From contig OZ020488.1 of assembly GCA_963971405.1 (NCBI GenBank), forward strand, positions 33,437,089 through 33,501,088: DNA of 64,000 nucleotides, written 5' to 3'. The notes beneath the pieces are model-generated. The model did no database searches, was not told where the DNA came from, and saw only the letters and a program-made list of their open reading frames with translations. The position numbers and the translations under genes are program-made. This document shows, piece by piece, positions 22,853 to 33,900 of the stretch. Within the stretch, counting starts at the first letter, position 1. Each line of letters starts with the position of its first letter. This DNA comes from Psococerastis gibbosa (taxonomy: Eukaryota > Arthropoda > Insecta > Psocodea > Psocidae).

Positions 22853-25411
22853 TTACAAATTTTCCATCTCGGGAACGTTATAAATTTCCCTTGTTTTGCT
22901 AAATTTTTTCGGTGTTCCTACTTTGCACACAATATCACTCCATGAGTAAAAGAGACGGTCTTCTTTTTGAGGCCATTTCCACAATTTGCCGTTTCGGATC
23001 ATCGCTTTCACCACTGCGCCTGAATCTTTGACTTCCAGGATCTTCCCGGGGAAGTAGTTGCCGTCGTAGCATACTGCTACATGCTCTCCAACTATTTTTC
23101 CAGGGGTCTGCATTATTGGTTTGGACTGGAGATCACTGTCTTCTTCTTCATCCCATTCCCCTCCTGAGGACGACCCTAGACTAGGACAGGGTGATTCATC
23201 ATCAGATGAATGGTCACTTGTTTTCTGTGTTTGTTTTTCGTTAAAGAGTTTGCGCTTTACAGCTTTCTTCTTCTCGGCTTTTTTGGCCTTTGATGCCTCT
23301 TCTTTAGCTCTTTTTCTTTCTTCTCTTTTTTCTTTTAACTCGGTTCTTTTTTTAATCAATTCGTTTTTCTTCTGTTCCTTTTTTCGGATATATTCCCGAG
23401 CCTCCGGCGACGAAATAACAGCAGGCAAACGGACCTTCGGCACTTTGGAAGTGCTTGGTTGGTTTTGTTTAACACCGAAAAGAAGATTCTTTTTGAAAGG
23501 AGATGGAATAATAAAATTTACGGCTTTTGTGACTTTGATCTCCTCTCGTGGTCCTTCAACTTTGGGTACTTCTCTCTCCTCCCTAGGCCCACCGATTTTC
23601 TCACTTGCTTCTTCGTTCTCTTCCCTAGGTTCTTCGATCTCCTCCCTGGGTCCATCGATTTCCTCACTTGCTTCTTCGGTCTCCTCCCTAGGTTCTTCGT
23701 TCTCCTCCCTGGGTCCATCGATTTCCTCACTTGCTTCTTCGGTCTCCTCCCTAGGTTCTTCGTTCTCCTCCCTGGGTCCATCGATTTCCTCACTTGCTTC
23801 TTCGTTCTCCTCCCTAGGTTCTTCATTCTCCTCCCTGGGTCCATCGATTTTTTGACTTGCTTCTTCGTTCTCCTCTCTGGGTTCTTCGATGTCCTCTCTG
23901 TGTTCCTCCGATGCCGGCCTAGTGAATTCTTCAGGGTTATAATCGTCATGCCATTCAGGCCAGTCTTCGGCATGCCTAGAGGCTGAGGCTGCCTTTTCGG
24001 TATCCAACCAGAGATAATAAAGAGATGTGTCAGACACATCTCCAGTCCAATAAGGCCCTGCGTTGGCCCGGAAGCTTTGCAATTTAGTTTCAGTCAGTCG
24101 TTTTTCCAGCTGTTCCCGGAAAGGGTCTGTGACAGTGGCTGAGGGTAAAGTTTGGCGAGGTTCTTGGTCCAGAGGCATTTTTATGGCATGTCGGTTCCAT
24201 GGTAAAAGGCCGCACTTCTTAAAGCCATTGCATAGCGATTCCTTGTTGAATTCCTGCAGAGCTTTTTCCATCAGTCGACAAAACTCATGTTTTTTCAGTT
24301 CCCTGAAATCATTTTCCACTCGCCACTCTTGGACAAGTTTCTTCCAAATAACCTTTAAGCCCTTAAACACAGCCACGTCGAAAGGCTGCATCAAATGGGT
24401 AGCATTGGGGTAAAGTGCTACCAAGATGATGCCTTTATCTGCGCAGAAATCTGACAACTCCAGCGACAAATGCGACACGTGTCCATCCAAGAAAAAGATT
24501 ATTGGCAACTCTATACCATTGTTGACCAACCACGGATAGAAATAATTGGCCATATATTCGTACATGGTCTCCTGTGTCATCCACCCATTTTCACTTCTCC
24601 CAACTGTCCAGCTTTCTGGGATAGAACTTGCTAATTGTTCCGGCATTCGTTTGTACCTAAAAACGGCCATGGGGGGTGCCAATTCTCCTGCTGCGTTCCC
24701 CCCAAGGAGAACTGTAACGTTTTCCTTCTCATCATTGCCGCTGCTTAGATACACAAAGCGGCTGCCCCTTTCCGCCAAGACCTTCATACCTTTGGGGTTG
24801 AGATAAAACGCAGATTCATCTGCATTGAAAACGCGTCTTGGCTCTTGCAATATGGAAAAATGTCCGTTTTCCTGCAGGTATTTCTCGACCTCATCAAACC
24901 AATTATGCAGGGCTTGTAATGTTACGCTAGACCGGCTTTTGGTAAAGTTTTGGTACGACCGCAATGACAAGCTTTTGTTCCGCTTCAGAAAGCCTTCGTA
25001 CCAATTGCGACTCCCTTCACATTTAATGTTCAAAGAGGTTTTAAATTTTTCCACCGACCTTAGGAATGTTATTTTATCCACTGGGAAACCAGCTTTTGCC
25101 ATGTTGATGACCCAATTGGCCAAGACGTTTTCTTGTTCCTGAGTGAAAACAGGTTTCCTCCCGATTGGCAACAGTTTCTCACAGCTGTCTTTGTGTCGAG
25201 TCAGAGTTGTCCTGGGTATTCCATATTTTTTAGAGGCCGATTTGACTGACATTCCTCCCTCTATATCCTCTAGGGCCTCTTTCATCTTTCCTTTGTCGTA
25301 TTGGAATAGTTTCCGGGTCATTTTGCTCTTCTGAAACAATAAAAAAGCATCCTTGTCACACTTTTGATAGTTGATCATAAAGCGGGCACATCCAAAACCA
25401 AAATCGGACAC
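22853..25411 (-). CDS. Pogo-type DDE transposase, 822-852 aa
   Basis: The transposase cuts and reinserts the surrounding element. The start at 25321 (MTRKLFQYDKGKMKEAL) is more likely than 25411, because the first 30 residues of the longer frame lie in the subterminal motif array. Numbered from 25411: a Psq-like helix-turn-helix (about 38-75, MSVKSASKKYGIPRTTLTRH), a CENP-B-type second HTH (about 80-150), then a DDE core with NADES, FFLDGHVSH and HLMQPFDVAVF. The last two aspartates are 35 residues apart. An acidic repeat region follows, then a Lys-rich coiled stretch, and a C-terminal small beta domain (VGEHVAVCYDGNYFPGKILE) resembling Tudor/SH3-like folds fused to insect pogo transposases. 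There are no stops or frameshifts, so it may be active. Confidence 0.9.
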   Translation of the reverse strand: MSDFGFGCARFMINYQKCDKDAFLLFQKSKMTRKLFQYDKGKMKEALEDIEGGMSVKSASKKYGIPRTTLTRHKDSCEKLLPIGRKPVFTQEQENVLANWVINMAKAGFPVDKITFLRSVEKFKTSLNIKCEGSRNWYEGFLKRNKSLSLRSYQNFTKSRSSVTLQALHNWFDEVEKYLQENGHFSILQEPRRVFNADESAFYLNPKGMKVLAERGSRFVYLSSGNDEKENVTVLLGGNAAGELAPPMAVFRYKRMPEQLASSIPESWTVGRSENGWMTQETMYEYMANYFYPWLVNNGIELPIIFFLDGHVSHLSLELSDFCADKGIILVALYPNATHLMQPFDVAVFKGLKVIWKKLVQEWRVENDFRELKKHEFCRLMEKALQEFNKESLCNGFKKCGLLPWNRHAIKMPLDQEPRQTLPSATVTDPFREQLEKRLTETKLQSFRANAGPYWTGDVSDTSLYYLWLDTEKAASASRHAEDWPEWHDDYNPEEFTRPASEEHREDIEEPREENEEASQKIDGPREENEEPREENEEASEEIDGPREENEEPREETEEASEEIDGPREENEEPREETEEASEEIDGPREEIEEPREENEEASEKIGGPREEREVPKVEGPREEIKVTKAVNFIIPSPFKKNLLFGVKQNQPSTSKVPKVRLPAVISSPEAREYIRKKEQKKNELIKKRTELKEKREERKRAKEEASKAKKAEKKKAVKRKLFNEKQTQKTSDHSSDDESPCPSLGSSSGGEWDEEEDSDLQSKPIMQTPGKIVGEHVAVCYDGNYFPGKILEVKDSGAVVKAMIRNGKLWKWPQKEDRLFYSWSDIVCKVGTPKKFSKTREIYNVPEMENL
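23590..23900. repeat. 63-bp tandem repeat in the pogo transposase
   Basis: About four to five copies of a 63-bp unit encode 21-residue acidic repeats (EEASEEIDGPREENEEPREE type) in the transposase. The opposite strand also reads open in more than one frame through it, which creates shadow frames. Confidence 0.8.
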
Positions 25412-25963
25412 ACCATGTCCACTTTATAGTAAACGTATGGTTCAAGAGAAGAAATACAAAATTAAAACAGAGCATCCGTTTCTGTGCTTATAGCATTCAT
25501 AAAAACGTGTTAATCAAGAAATCTAAATGAGGACACCCATGTCCATTTAATGAAAGGCACCTACAAAATTACCCTAAAGTGGTCACACCCCCTGTGATAA
25601 TGCATCTCCGTTGATTTTAAAAAATCACGGTCTAAAATGACTTCTAGCATATCTAACAAACCAGCAATAAAATAAAAATTTAAGTACGTTTAATAATAAC
25701 AGGAATGCTTTAGTATAACTTGACTCACCTGCTTAGCAAATACCTTAAGAAATTTCATGAAACTGGTTAACTTCGACAGGTGCCGGTAGATAATGGCAGC
25801 GCATTGGCATATGTTGACAGTTATGGCGTCTTCTGCTACTCCACCGCCTTCCTTTATAAAATTACAGTGTAGCCAACATAACACATTTTACTTCCCGCGG
25901 TTTTGTACTTTAATTTAAACAAAAAAAAGTGAAGGTGTCCGCTTTATGGGGGGGGCCCACTTA

Positions 25964-26384
25964 TTGGTCATTTACTTTACTCCTATCAAATTGCGTAAAA
26001 CCCCGTCATTATGTCAGGCTTATTTTTCAAAGATTTTGACCCGGGCCCCCCTTGCTTGTATTTATATTCATTACGAGTTACGACCCTTGGGGCCCCCGTT
26101 CACGTCTCCCGAACCCCCGGGCCCCTGTGCGACGGACACTAATGTCATTAATTTAAATGCTGCGAAAGTCCTTGAGAACGGTTTTCCCCTTATTCTACAC
26201 TATCATGAAAATGTGGGGGGGGGGGCGAATTAAACACCGCCACCCCCGTGGATCGTTACGCCACTGGCAGTAAGAAAAATAATTCACACAGATTTTTCAG
26301 CCCCACTATAAGCTTAGCATAGAAGTTGTTAGATGAAATTAGCAAAACAAACGACAAATTTTTTAGTTACCATATTAAAAAATT
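25964..26384. repeat. Right remnant of satellite-like monomer
   Basis: The sequence resumes with CTCCTATCAAATTGCGTAAAACCCC, continuing the monomer interrupted by the pogo element. It then has GC-rich segments ending in a poly-G run at about 26215 and a GATCGTTACGCCACTGGCAG junction. No gene seen. Confidence 0.5.
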
Positions 26385-26397
26385 TAATATAAATTAT

Positions 26398-26440
26398 GTA
26401 TTATATATATATATATATATATTATATTAATATGCATATA
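26398..26440. repeat. AT dinucleotide microsatellite
   Basis: A run of alternating AT sits about 60 bp from the THAP element copy 2. It is a simple sequence repeat. Confidence 0.8.
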
Positions 26441-26493
26441 TATTAGCCGATTAGTTGCTTGCGTGATATGTCGTGAATTTTGAACATCAGTGG

Positions 26494-27798
26494 CGTGATA
26501 TCATAGACAACAGATAACTAGACTCGTCACCGGGATAGGGATTCAGTTCGCGATAGCAGCGCCACGCCGCGCAGCGGAAATTTTTTCTCCGTCCACTTTC
26601 CTTGAACAACAGAGCTCAAGTTAAATTCTTTTGTAAATATTTAAATGTCAAATTAAATATTCATGGGAATAAAATGTATTTTAAAAATTGTAATGATTTT
26701 TTTACAAATTCTGAAACTATCACTAAAATGTCAATTTGAAACATATTTTCAAAAAGATAGTCCAAAATCAAGGACTGAAGGACGCACTCCATCCAGCCCC
26801 CAGCCTACCAGCCATTACTGACATTGTTTTGTTTACATTTTCAACTGGGCACTATTATATTTTAGATTTGAGTTTTAGTAGAAAAATGCCGAAAGCTAGC
26901 AAAAGAAGAGTCCGATATTGCTCGGTTGTGGGCTGTTTCAATTCAATTAATATGCCAGTCAAAAGGGTGATAAATCCTAGGGAGAAGGAATAGGTAGTAG
27001 TGGGACGACCACGGATGCAATGGCTACAAGGCATCGGGGTTAGGGTCATTCGGGGTAGCTGTGGCTTGCCTAGTAGACCAAGGTCGTTCATGGGTTTCAG
27101 TTTTGACTTGGTAAAGTCATTCATACGACTATGTACATGTTGAGCATGGCTCATTCTCTCATCGTGTCCATTATCCCTCGTATAGTAGATAGCATAAGTT
27201 GACATCGAAGACGTTTAACGGATTGCTAATGGAAAAAAAAATCAATTTTGGTCGTTGGTATGAGGCATTCGACATAGGACGAATGAGTTACCTACTAATA
27301 ATAATCTAGAGTAATAAACAATGTGCTACGTACGGGCTATGAAAAAGTTTTTTAGGACATTACGGGCTCTAGACTGTAGCGCCAAAGAGTAAAAATAAAC
27401 TACCGTATTAATGGGAATGTTCAGTACAGTATAAAAGTATATGAATAAAATTGAAATGTGGAAATTTAACGTTTGAACTGCAATTGACTAACGCTGCCTA
27501 CTGTATTACCGATACTTATCATACGTAAGCTTATTAGACTTTACACTGCCAATGGCACATTACATAATATAAGCGTTGAAATACAGTCAACTGTCATTAT
27601 AATGGAATATAAAAGAAATTGGAAGAATTGGAATATGGCAACTAAAATGTTACAGACCAAAATTTGAATTTAAGCGGGAACGCTGCAAGCGCCGCGGTGC
27701 GGAAAAAATAATCTCCGTCCACTTAGCAGAAGACGGTTCTTAGTGGAAGAAGGGCAAAATTCCATTTTATACAGCGTTGACAGCCCCCTGCGTGATAT
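26494..27798 (+). mobile_element. THAP-exon DNA transposon, copy 2 (upstream of ELP1)
   Basis: The element spans 26502-27790 (1289 bp), flanked by exact CGTGATAT duplications (26494-26501 and 27791-27798). It is an inverted copy of the element at 17915-19299. It lacks about 170 bp next to the THAP exon that copy 1 has, with other small differences. Because its duplication differs from copy 1, the two are independent insertions, not arms of a segmental inverted duplication. Its CAGGGGGCTG end faces ELP1, whose ATG is 126 bp beyond the element end. Confidence 0.87.
26886..26993 (+). pseudogene. THAP zinc-finger exon remnant (copy 2)
   Basis: The ATG at 26886 begins MPKASKRRVRYCSVVGCFNS, as in copy 1, then the frame ends after 35 codons. 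The sequence after VKRVI differs from copy 1 because the stretch there was deleted between short repeats (ATAAGTCC-like). Only the first Cys pair of a THAP finger is present. Confidence 0.55.
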
Positions 27799-27916
27799 TT
27801 CATATTACACGTCCGGCAACACTGATCTAATTATCTATTTTTCTATTATCTAACAAATCACAAATCGTGTGTTGGTGTTTTACCTGTTATTAAAATCGTC
27901 CAAATATTACTTTAAA

Positions 27917-30900
27917 ATGCGTAATTTAGCTGTTGCGAGCATTGATGAAAGGGCTTTAAGTGATGAAATTGGACAGTTGTTTTGTTTGGTAGATAACGAT
28001 GTATGTTTCTATGACCCAAATGGATTTTTAAGGTTAGAACGCGGCATTTGCGTTAGCATCCAAGAAGCATTGGAGAATGTTGGCCGCAGTGAGAAACTAA
28101 GTATTCCCATCTATTTGAATTTTTGTTCTATTTCCAATAAAGTCGTGCTAGCATTTAGCACCGGAGACATTGTTTCAGTGACTATTTCCGAAGGAGAAGT
28201 CAGTCATGAAGGTACGATCGATGTTGGTCTTCTGGCTGGAAAGTTGAGCCCTGGGGAAGATCTAATCGGCCTTGTTGATGCAAATTTCAAGCTGATAGTT
28301 TTGGACACCGAATTTGACCAAGTCTTTGAGACAGATTTGCATGGACAAGGTGTGGAACAACCGGTAACTGTTGGATGGGGTAAAAAAGAAACTCAGTTTC
28401 GAGGTTCTGAAGGGAAGCTTAAGGATGAAATAAGGCCTACTGCCCCAAGCATTGATGGTGCTAAGGACGATGGGAAAGTCCGAATATCATGGAGAGGCGA
28501 TGGGGAGTACCTTGTTGTATCTATTCCAGTTGGCAACCAACGAATTTTAAAGGTAGGTTATTTAAAATGCAAACGACTAGTATGTTCCTACTCCTCCCCA
28601 GTATCATAAAATTGCATCATTACATAATAGCTGACTTACGTATGATTGTGTTTTTGTGGGCCATTCTTATTCTTTGTCTGTTCCCCTTCCCTTTTAAGCC
28701 TTAATGTGTCTTGACCCTCAATTCATATATAACTAAATGTCTGTCATTCGCATGATGTTGACTTGGGCGTCGGTTCAACTATGGAACTTTCATAGCGCAA
28801 AGCCTTCGTGTATGATATGAATGAAGGGACCTCCTGATTCTAGTGGCTTCAGCCTCTCACAATTATAATTGGACAGAGGTAAATTGGTGGCGGAATGGGA
28901 CCCGTGACTTCCTTTATGAGAGTCCAGCTCGTTATCCACTACACTATGGCTTTCACCAACACCTTAATGACCGCTTCAACCAAATTCCGAATCCCATGAG
29001 ATCAGCAAGTCAAAGTGTGACATGTCTGATAGGTTACTGGCATCATCTATCATGCACACGATCATTGATGTCATTAAACATAGCAGTATATTGGATGAAC
29101 TATGTTTTCAGATTGGTCGGAGTGCAATTTTCTGCAAGTTGAGGACCGATAAGAAGCACTGTGTTTCCACAAGCTATGGCCAATGCCTGTGTGAATCAAT
29201 ACATTATTATAAAACGACATTAAATCACGTTTCATTGCTTTTTATATCTTCAAATAGAAATACAGTTGAATCCGTTTATTATGACATCGAAGGGAATTGA
29301 CAAACACGTCATAATTAGCTGATGCCATACAAAGCGAATGAAAACATGAAAACCACCAAACTTTCTTGTGTAATTCCTCCATAATAGGCCGAGTCATAAT
29401 AAACGAATTCTACTGTAATCAATCGAGTTTCCATCTCATTTTAAATTTATTTTCTTATTTCTAGGTTGTCAATAAAGAAGGCGAGCTGGTGCATAGTAGT
29501 GAGGATGTGCCCGGTCTTGAATCAGCGTTAAGCTGGCGGCCCAATGGAAGTCTTATTGCTTCTTCACAACAATTACCTAACAAGCGTGTCATCTGTTTCT
29601 TCGAGAAGAACACCCTACCTCACGGCCTGTTTGAGTTGCGAGGTGACTGGATGGTTCGCGAATTACTCTGGAGCTGCGATTCCTCTGTCCTTGCCGCCGT
29701 ACTGGAGGCCCAGCAGACTCACATTCAGTTGTTTACGTCGAATAACTACCATTGGTACACTAAGTATACGGTGTCTTTTGAAGAAGGAGAGGTGCTGAAA
29801 TACGCTACTTGGGACACATCTGAGACTTTACTGCTACATATTTTCACTTACTTTGACAATAAGATTCGACACAAACGGTAATTAACCTTAGCCTTTTGTC
29901 AATAAATGTTCTTTTTTTTACTATGGCCACTTGGCTAAGCCATTAGCCGGCCAAGGTACAGCATACAATTAAACTGTAAACTTAGTCACTCCCGAATTGT
30001 GACTTCATCGTCCAACTCCCTTGTAAGGCATTGCAGGACCGATGATACCCCTAGTTCAAGGGCCTTAATGCCCCTTACTTCCGTGACCGAGTCCCCCAAA
30101 CGTTGACGAATGGCAACTGTGAGTCTATCCCTCGCGGCTAGATCCATACGTGGGCAGTCCCGTAAAATGTGTTCTACCGTTTCCGGTTGGCTACACTGAT
30201 CGCAAGAGGCAGAGTCCTCAATTGACATTCGCTGCAGGTGACACTTTGTCCTGGTGTGTCCAGATATCAGGCGTGACGAGGTTGTCACTACTCCTCGTGA
30301 TAACTTTAGATACTCAAACCAGCCTCCCCATGCCACCACGGGGAGGATTAAATCGATAAATGCTTACAACTTTCACCAACAGACACACAGGAATTCGGGT
30401 TTCACTTTCTCCCTACTTTATTTTTTTTTTTAATTTTTCAGGTACTCTTGGCGATGGACTGTTGATTGTAGTAGTGGAGCCTCTCCTGATGACCTGGCTT
30501 TCGTGTCTGTTATTGATGGCTCTTCTCTTCTACTGACCTCTTTTAGACGTGGAATTGTCCCTCCACCAATGTCTTCATACAAGATTGAAGCCCAAAAACC
30601 CATAAATGCAGTCGGATTTATTCAGAATGGAGCTGAAGGTCATGATCTATCTTCCAATGATCTATTTGTTGAGCAAATTGATGGGACATTGTCAATTTAC
30701 CAGTATAATGCTAGTATCAACAAGCATAAGCTTTCATCACAGTTACTCCTGAAAGACCTGAATATTTTTCAGTTAACATGGATTAGTAGTGAGAAATTTG
30801 TAGGCTGTAAAGCACTAACTAACGGAAAACACCAGTTGTGTGTGGTAAACATTCCTACGGATGGCTGTGAAATATCGGTTAACTATGTTGATGTTATGCA

Positions 30901-33900
30901 ACCCATTACCATGATTAGAAGAAAACCTGATGGAAATGGTGTGTTACTTTGCAGTGGTACACTGAATTTCTCACTGTTTAACTCAAATAATTTTGAAGTC
31001 CAAGCGTTAACATCCGTTCCCAAGTGCAAGGGTAAAATTTTGGCCGTAGAGATGAGAAATGCTCCACTGGTGCTGGACTCGTCTTGCACATTATTTGCCG
31101 GTCCTGAGGTGAGTGAGAAATTAAAACATTTCAACCCAACTCAACGAAAACTGTAGTTTTAATACATTTTCTTGTAGCGTATGAGTAGTCATTTGGCGAA
31201 TTTTTGCGCAAATTGTTGTAGAATGGTTTAGTAACGTTTTCTTTTTTTCTTCAAATTACTGTAGCTGAACATTTTAAATGTTCTGCGTCGCTCCCTATGA
31301 ATGATATTCACTGCAAAGCTACACGATATTTATAATGCACACGTTTTGACACGGTCGCCGCGCCAGAGCGCATGTTCACAGCTGTTTTCTCATGAGTGGG
31401 GTATGCAGACGTTCCGGCATTCACGATTATGCATTCCATTCCATGAAGCTGATAGCAAAGCTGCTGGGACTGGGGCGTAGTGGCGCCCAGAGAGTAATTG
31501 CCCTCCTCACAGGGCACGGACCTTTCCGGCAACACCTATCACGAATTGGAATGCCGATCAATCCTGAGTGTCGCTATTGTGAAAGTGGAAACGAAACAGG
31601 GTGGCATATACTAGCAGACTGTCCAGCAATCGGGCGTTCACGTTTAGAACACTTGGAATTTGCGGTGGCCGATGCAGAGTGTTAAATGAACGCCAAGGGA
31701 GCTTCTGAAGTTCAGCAATATTATAAAATTGCAGTAGAAGAGCAGGGCGGACTTATGGGCCCTATAGTCCCTATAGCCCTTAACAACAACTACTACTTGG
31801 ACACGGTCATCACGCTGTAGGCAATATAGTGTGCTAAGATAATGCCTTTTAAGATAATGTCTTTTGGCGTAACCATGTGGTGAAGAAAAAAATAAAAATA
31901 AAATGCATGAGCTTTCCCTTATATGCAGTACATCATAGTAGTGATTATTATAACTAAGTAAGTAACTGGTGGTAACAACTTGTCCTTTTTTTCTTTTTAG
32001 TGTATAGCTAGCGGTGTTACATCAGTTCATATGTATGAGGACATGGTACTTGCCACTACTTTGAAGCATAAACTCCTCTGTTTACCGCTGAGTAGTCCAA
32101 CGGCGCAGACAGAACGAGCAATAGAACCTGGGGCGAGATTAGTTACCATTATCCCCCGAACTGGAAAAGTCGTGCTGCAGATGCCTCGCGGAAACTTGGA
32201 GGTATGTTTGTCATATACTTTTTTTTTTAGTTTTAAACGCATGCAAACAATTTAATGAACGCATCCGATTATCCTCTTCAGTCGCCTCACTAAGTAACCT
32301 AATAGGTACTTTTTTAATTTAAATTTAAATTAATTTAAATTAATTAAATTATCTTGTCGAGTTACGGCACGTCTCCAATCGCTAGGTTTGTAGAGATTCG
32401 CACAAGTACAAGCAAGGTACCACCTTCCTACCGAAGCCGATTTCCGAAGCTTGTTCCCGCGGCGTTTTTATATTTAGAATAGATACAGGAAGGAAAAAGG
32501 AGAGAATTCTATTAATATGAATAAAAAAAATGATATACAGTATGCAGCAGACCATGAAATAAACAAGGAAAATTTATGAGTGAACCTAGTTATATCATGT
32601 TGGTCCCGGATTCGAAGTATGAAGGCTATGTGGGAACTGTTGCAATAACTTTATTATTATTATTTTATTTTTTTGTCGTAGGTCGTTCAACCCCGTGCTC
32701 TTGCTATTCAGACTTTAAAACGTCTTTTAGATGAATTAGAATTCGGAGAAGCCTTTGCCTACATGAGGAGAGACAGAATCAATTTTAATTGTCTATGCGA
32801 TCACAATTTTGATAATTTCTGCGCTAAAATCGATCATTTCCTTGCTGCCGTAAAAGATCCTGTTGCTTTGTGCACTTTCATTGCGGAGCTGGTACCCGAA
32901 AACGTTACCCGGACCACCTACGGTGCATTTTATCTGGACATGCTTCCCCGGAAGGACACTTCCGATAAGGTAAATCGTATCTGTAAATTGATTATTGTAA
33001 CTATTGACAATCATTCTGACTCTGATAGGTTGTTTTTAGTAAAGCTGTCATGCCTTGTTAAAATAGGCGATACTGGTGCCGCCCTATTGCACATTAAAGA
33101 AAAAATTAATGCCGAGCGTAATGGGGAAAAATTCGTGGTTTCCGGGTCACAAGGGCTTAAGCACGTCATGTATTTAATCGACATAGAACAGCTGTTCAAG
33201 ATAGCTTTAGGTACTTACGATTTAGATCTGGTTATGTACGTTGCAAGTAATTCGCAGAAGGACCCGAAAGAGTACGTGCCTTTTCTGACAAACCTTCAAA
33301 ATATGGAAATCTATTATCAAAGGTTCACTGTCGATAAGTTTTTGAAGAGGTATGAAAAAGCTTTAGAGAATTTAGTTAAATGTCATGGGAAATTAGCAGA
33401 ATGTTTGGAACTAGTGGAGTCGCAAAAATTGCACCAGAAAGCGTTAACTCTCTTTCAACCACTATCTGATGGTTACAAGGCGGTTTGTTTGAAGTTTGGG
33501 GATGAATTACGGAAGCAAAAAAGGCATGACGAAGAAGGGTTTATTCTTCTTCAAGGAGAACACACCAAATTAGCTTTATTCGCTTTCACGCGATCTGGAA
33601 ATTGGCGGCAAGTATTGCACTGTGCTAATATTCTCAATTACAATACTGATGAATTGTCAGACTTGATCTCAAGTCTTGTGAAAAGTTTGAGGAACGAAAA
33701 GAGGCATGAAGATGTTGCGAAAATCCTCCTCGATTACTGTAAAGATGTCGCTGGTGCTGTGGAAGCTTTATCATCAGCTCATTTATTTGAAGAAGCAGTC
33801 CGAATTTGTAGATTGAATGGCAGAGATGATCTTGTTAAAACTGTAATAAATGCAGTGTTATCCGCTGCGGAGAGTCTTACAATGAACATCCGATTATCAA

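Larger units (their letters stand above)
22317..25963 (-). mobile_element. Pogo/Tigger-type DNA transposon, apparently intact
   Basis: The element is bounded by TA on each side (22317-22318 and 25962-25963), with inverted termini containing AAAGCGGACACC (22328-22339; complement at 25934-25945). The right terminus has an expanded G run. Variants of AAAGYGGACAC recur inside both ends: about 22513, 22546 and 22569 on the left; about 25377, 25400, 25410, 25520 and 25570 on the right, in both orientations. These are probably transposase binding sites. Flanks belong to the satellite-like monomer family, so it inserted within one unit. It carries one long uninterrupted transposase gene. Confidence 0.85.

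Noticed and set aside
23121..24039. Long open frames on both strands opposite the pogo transposase
   Set aside because: They follow the 63-bp coding repeat in other frames and carry no domain; shadows of the transposase.
17915..27790. A segmental inverted duplication including both THAP elements
   Set aside because: Homology stops exactly at the element ends, and each copy has its own different 8-bp duplication.
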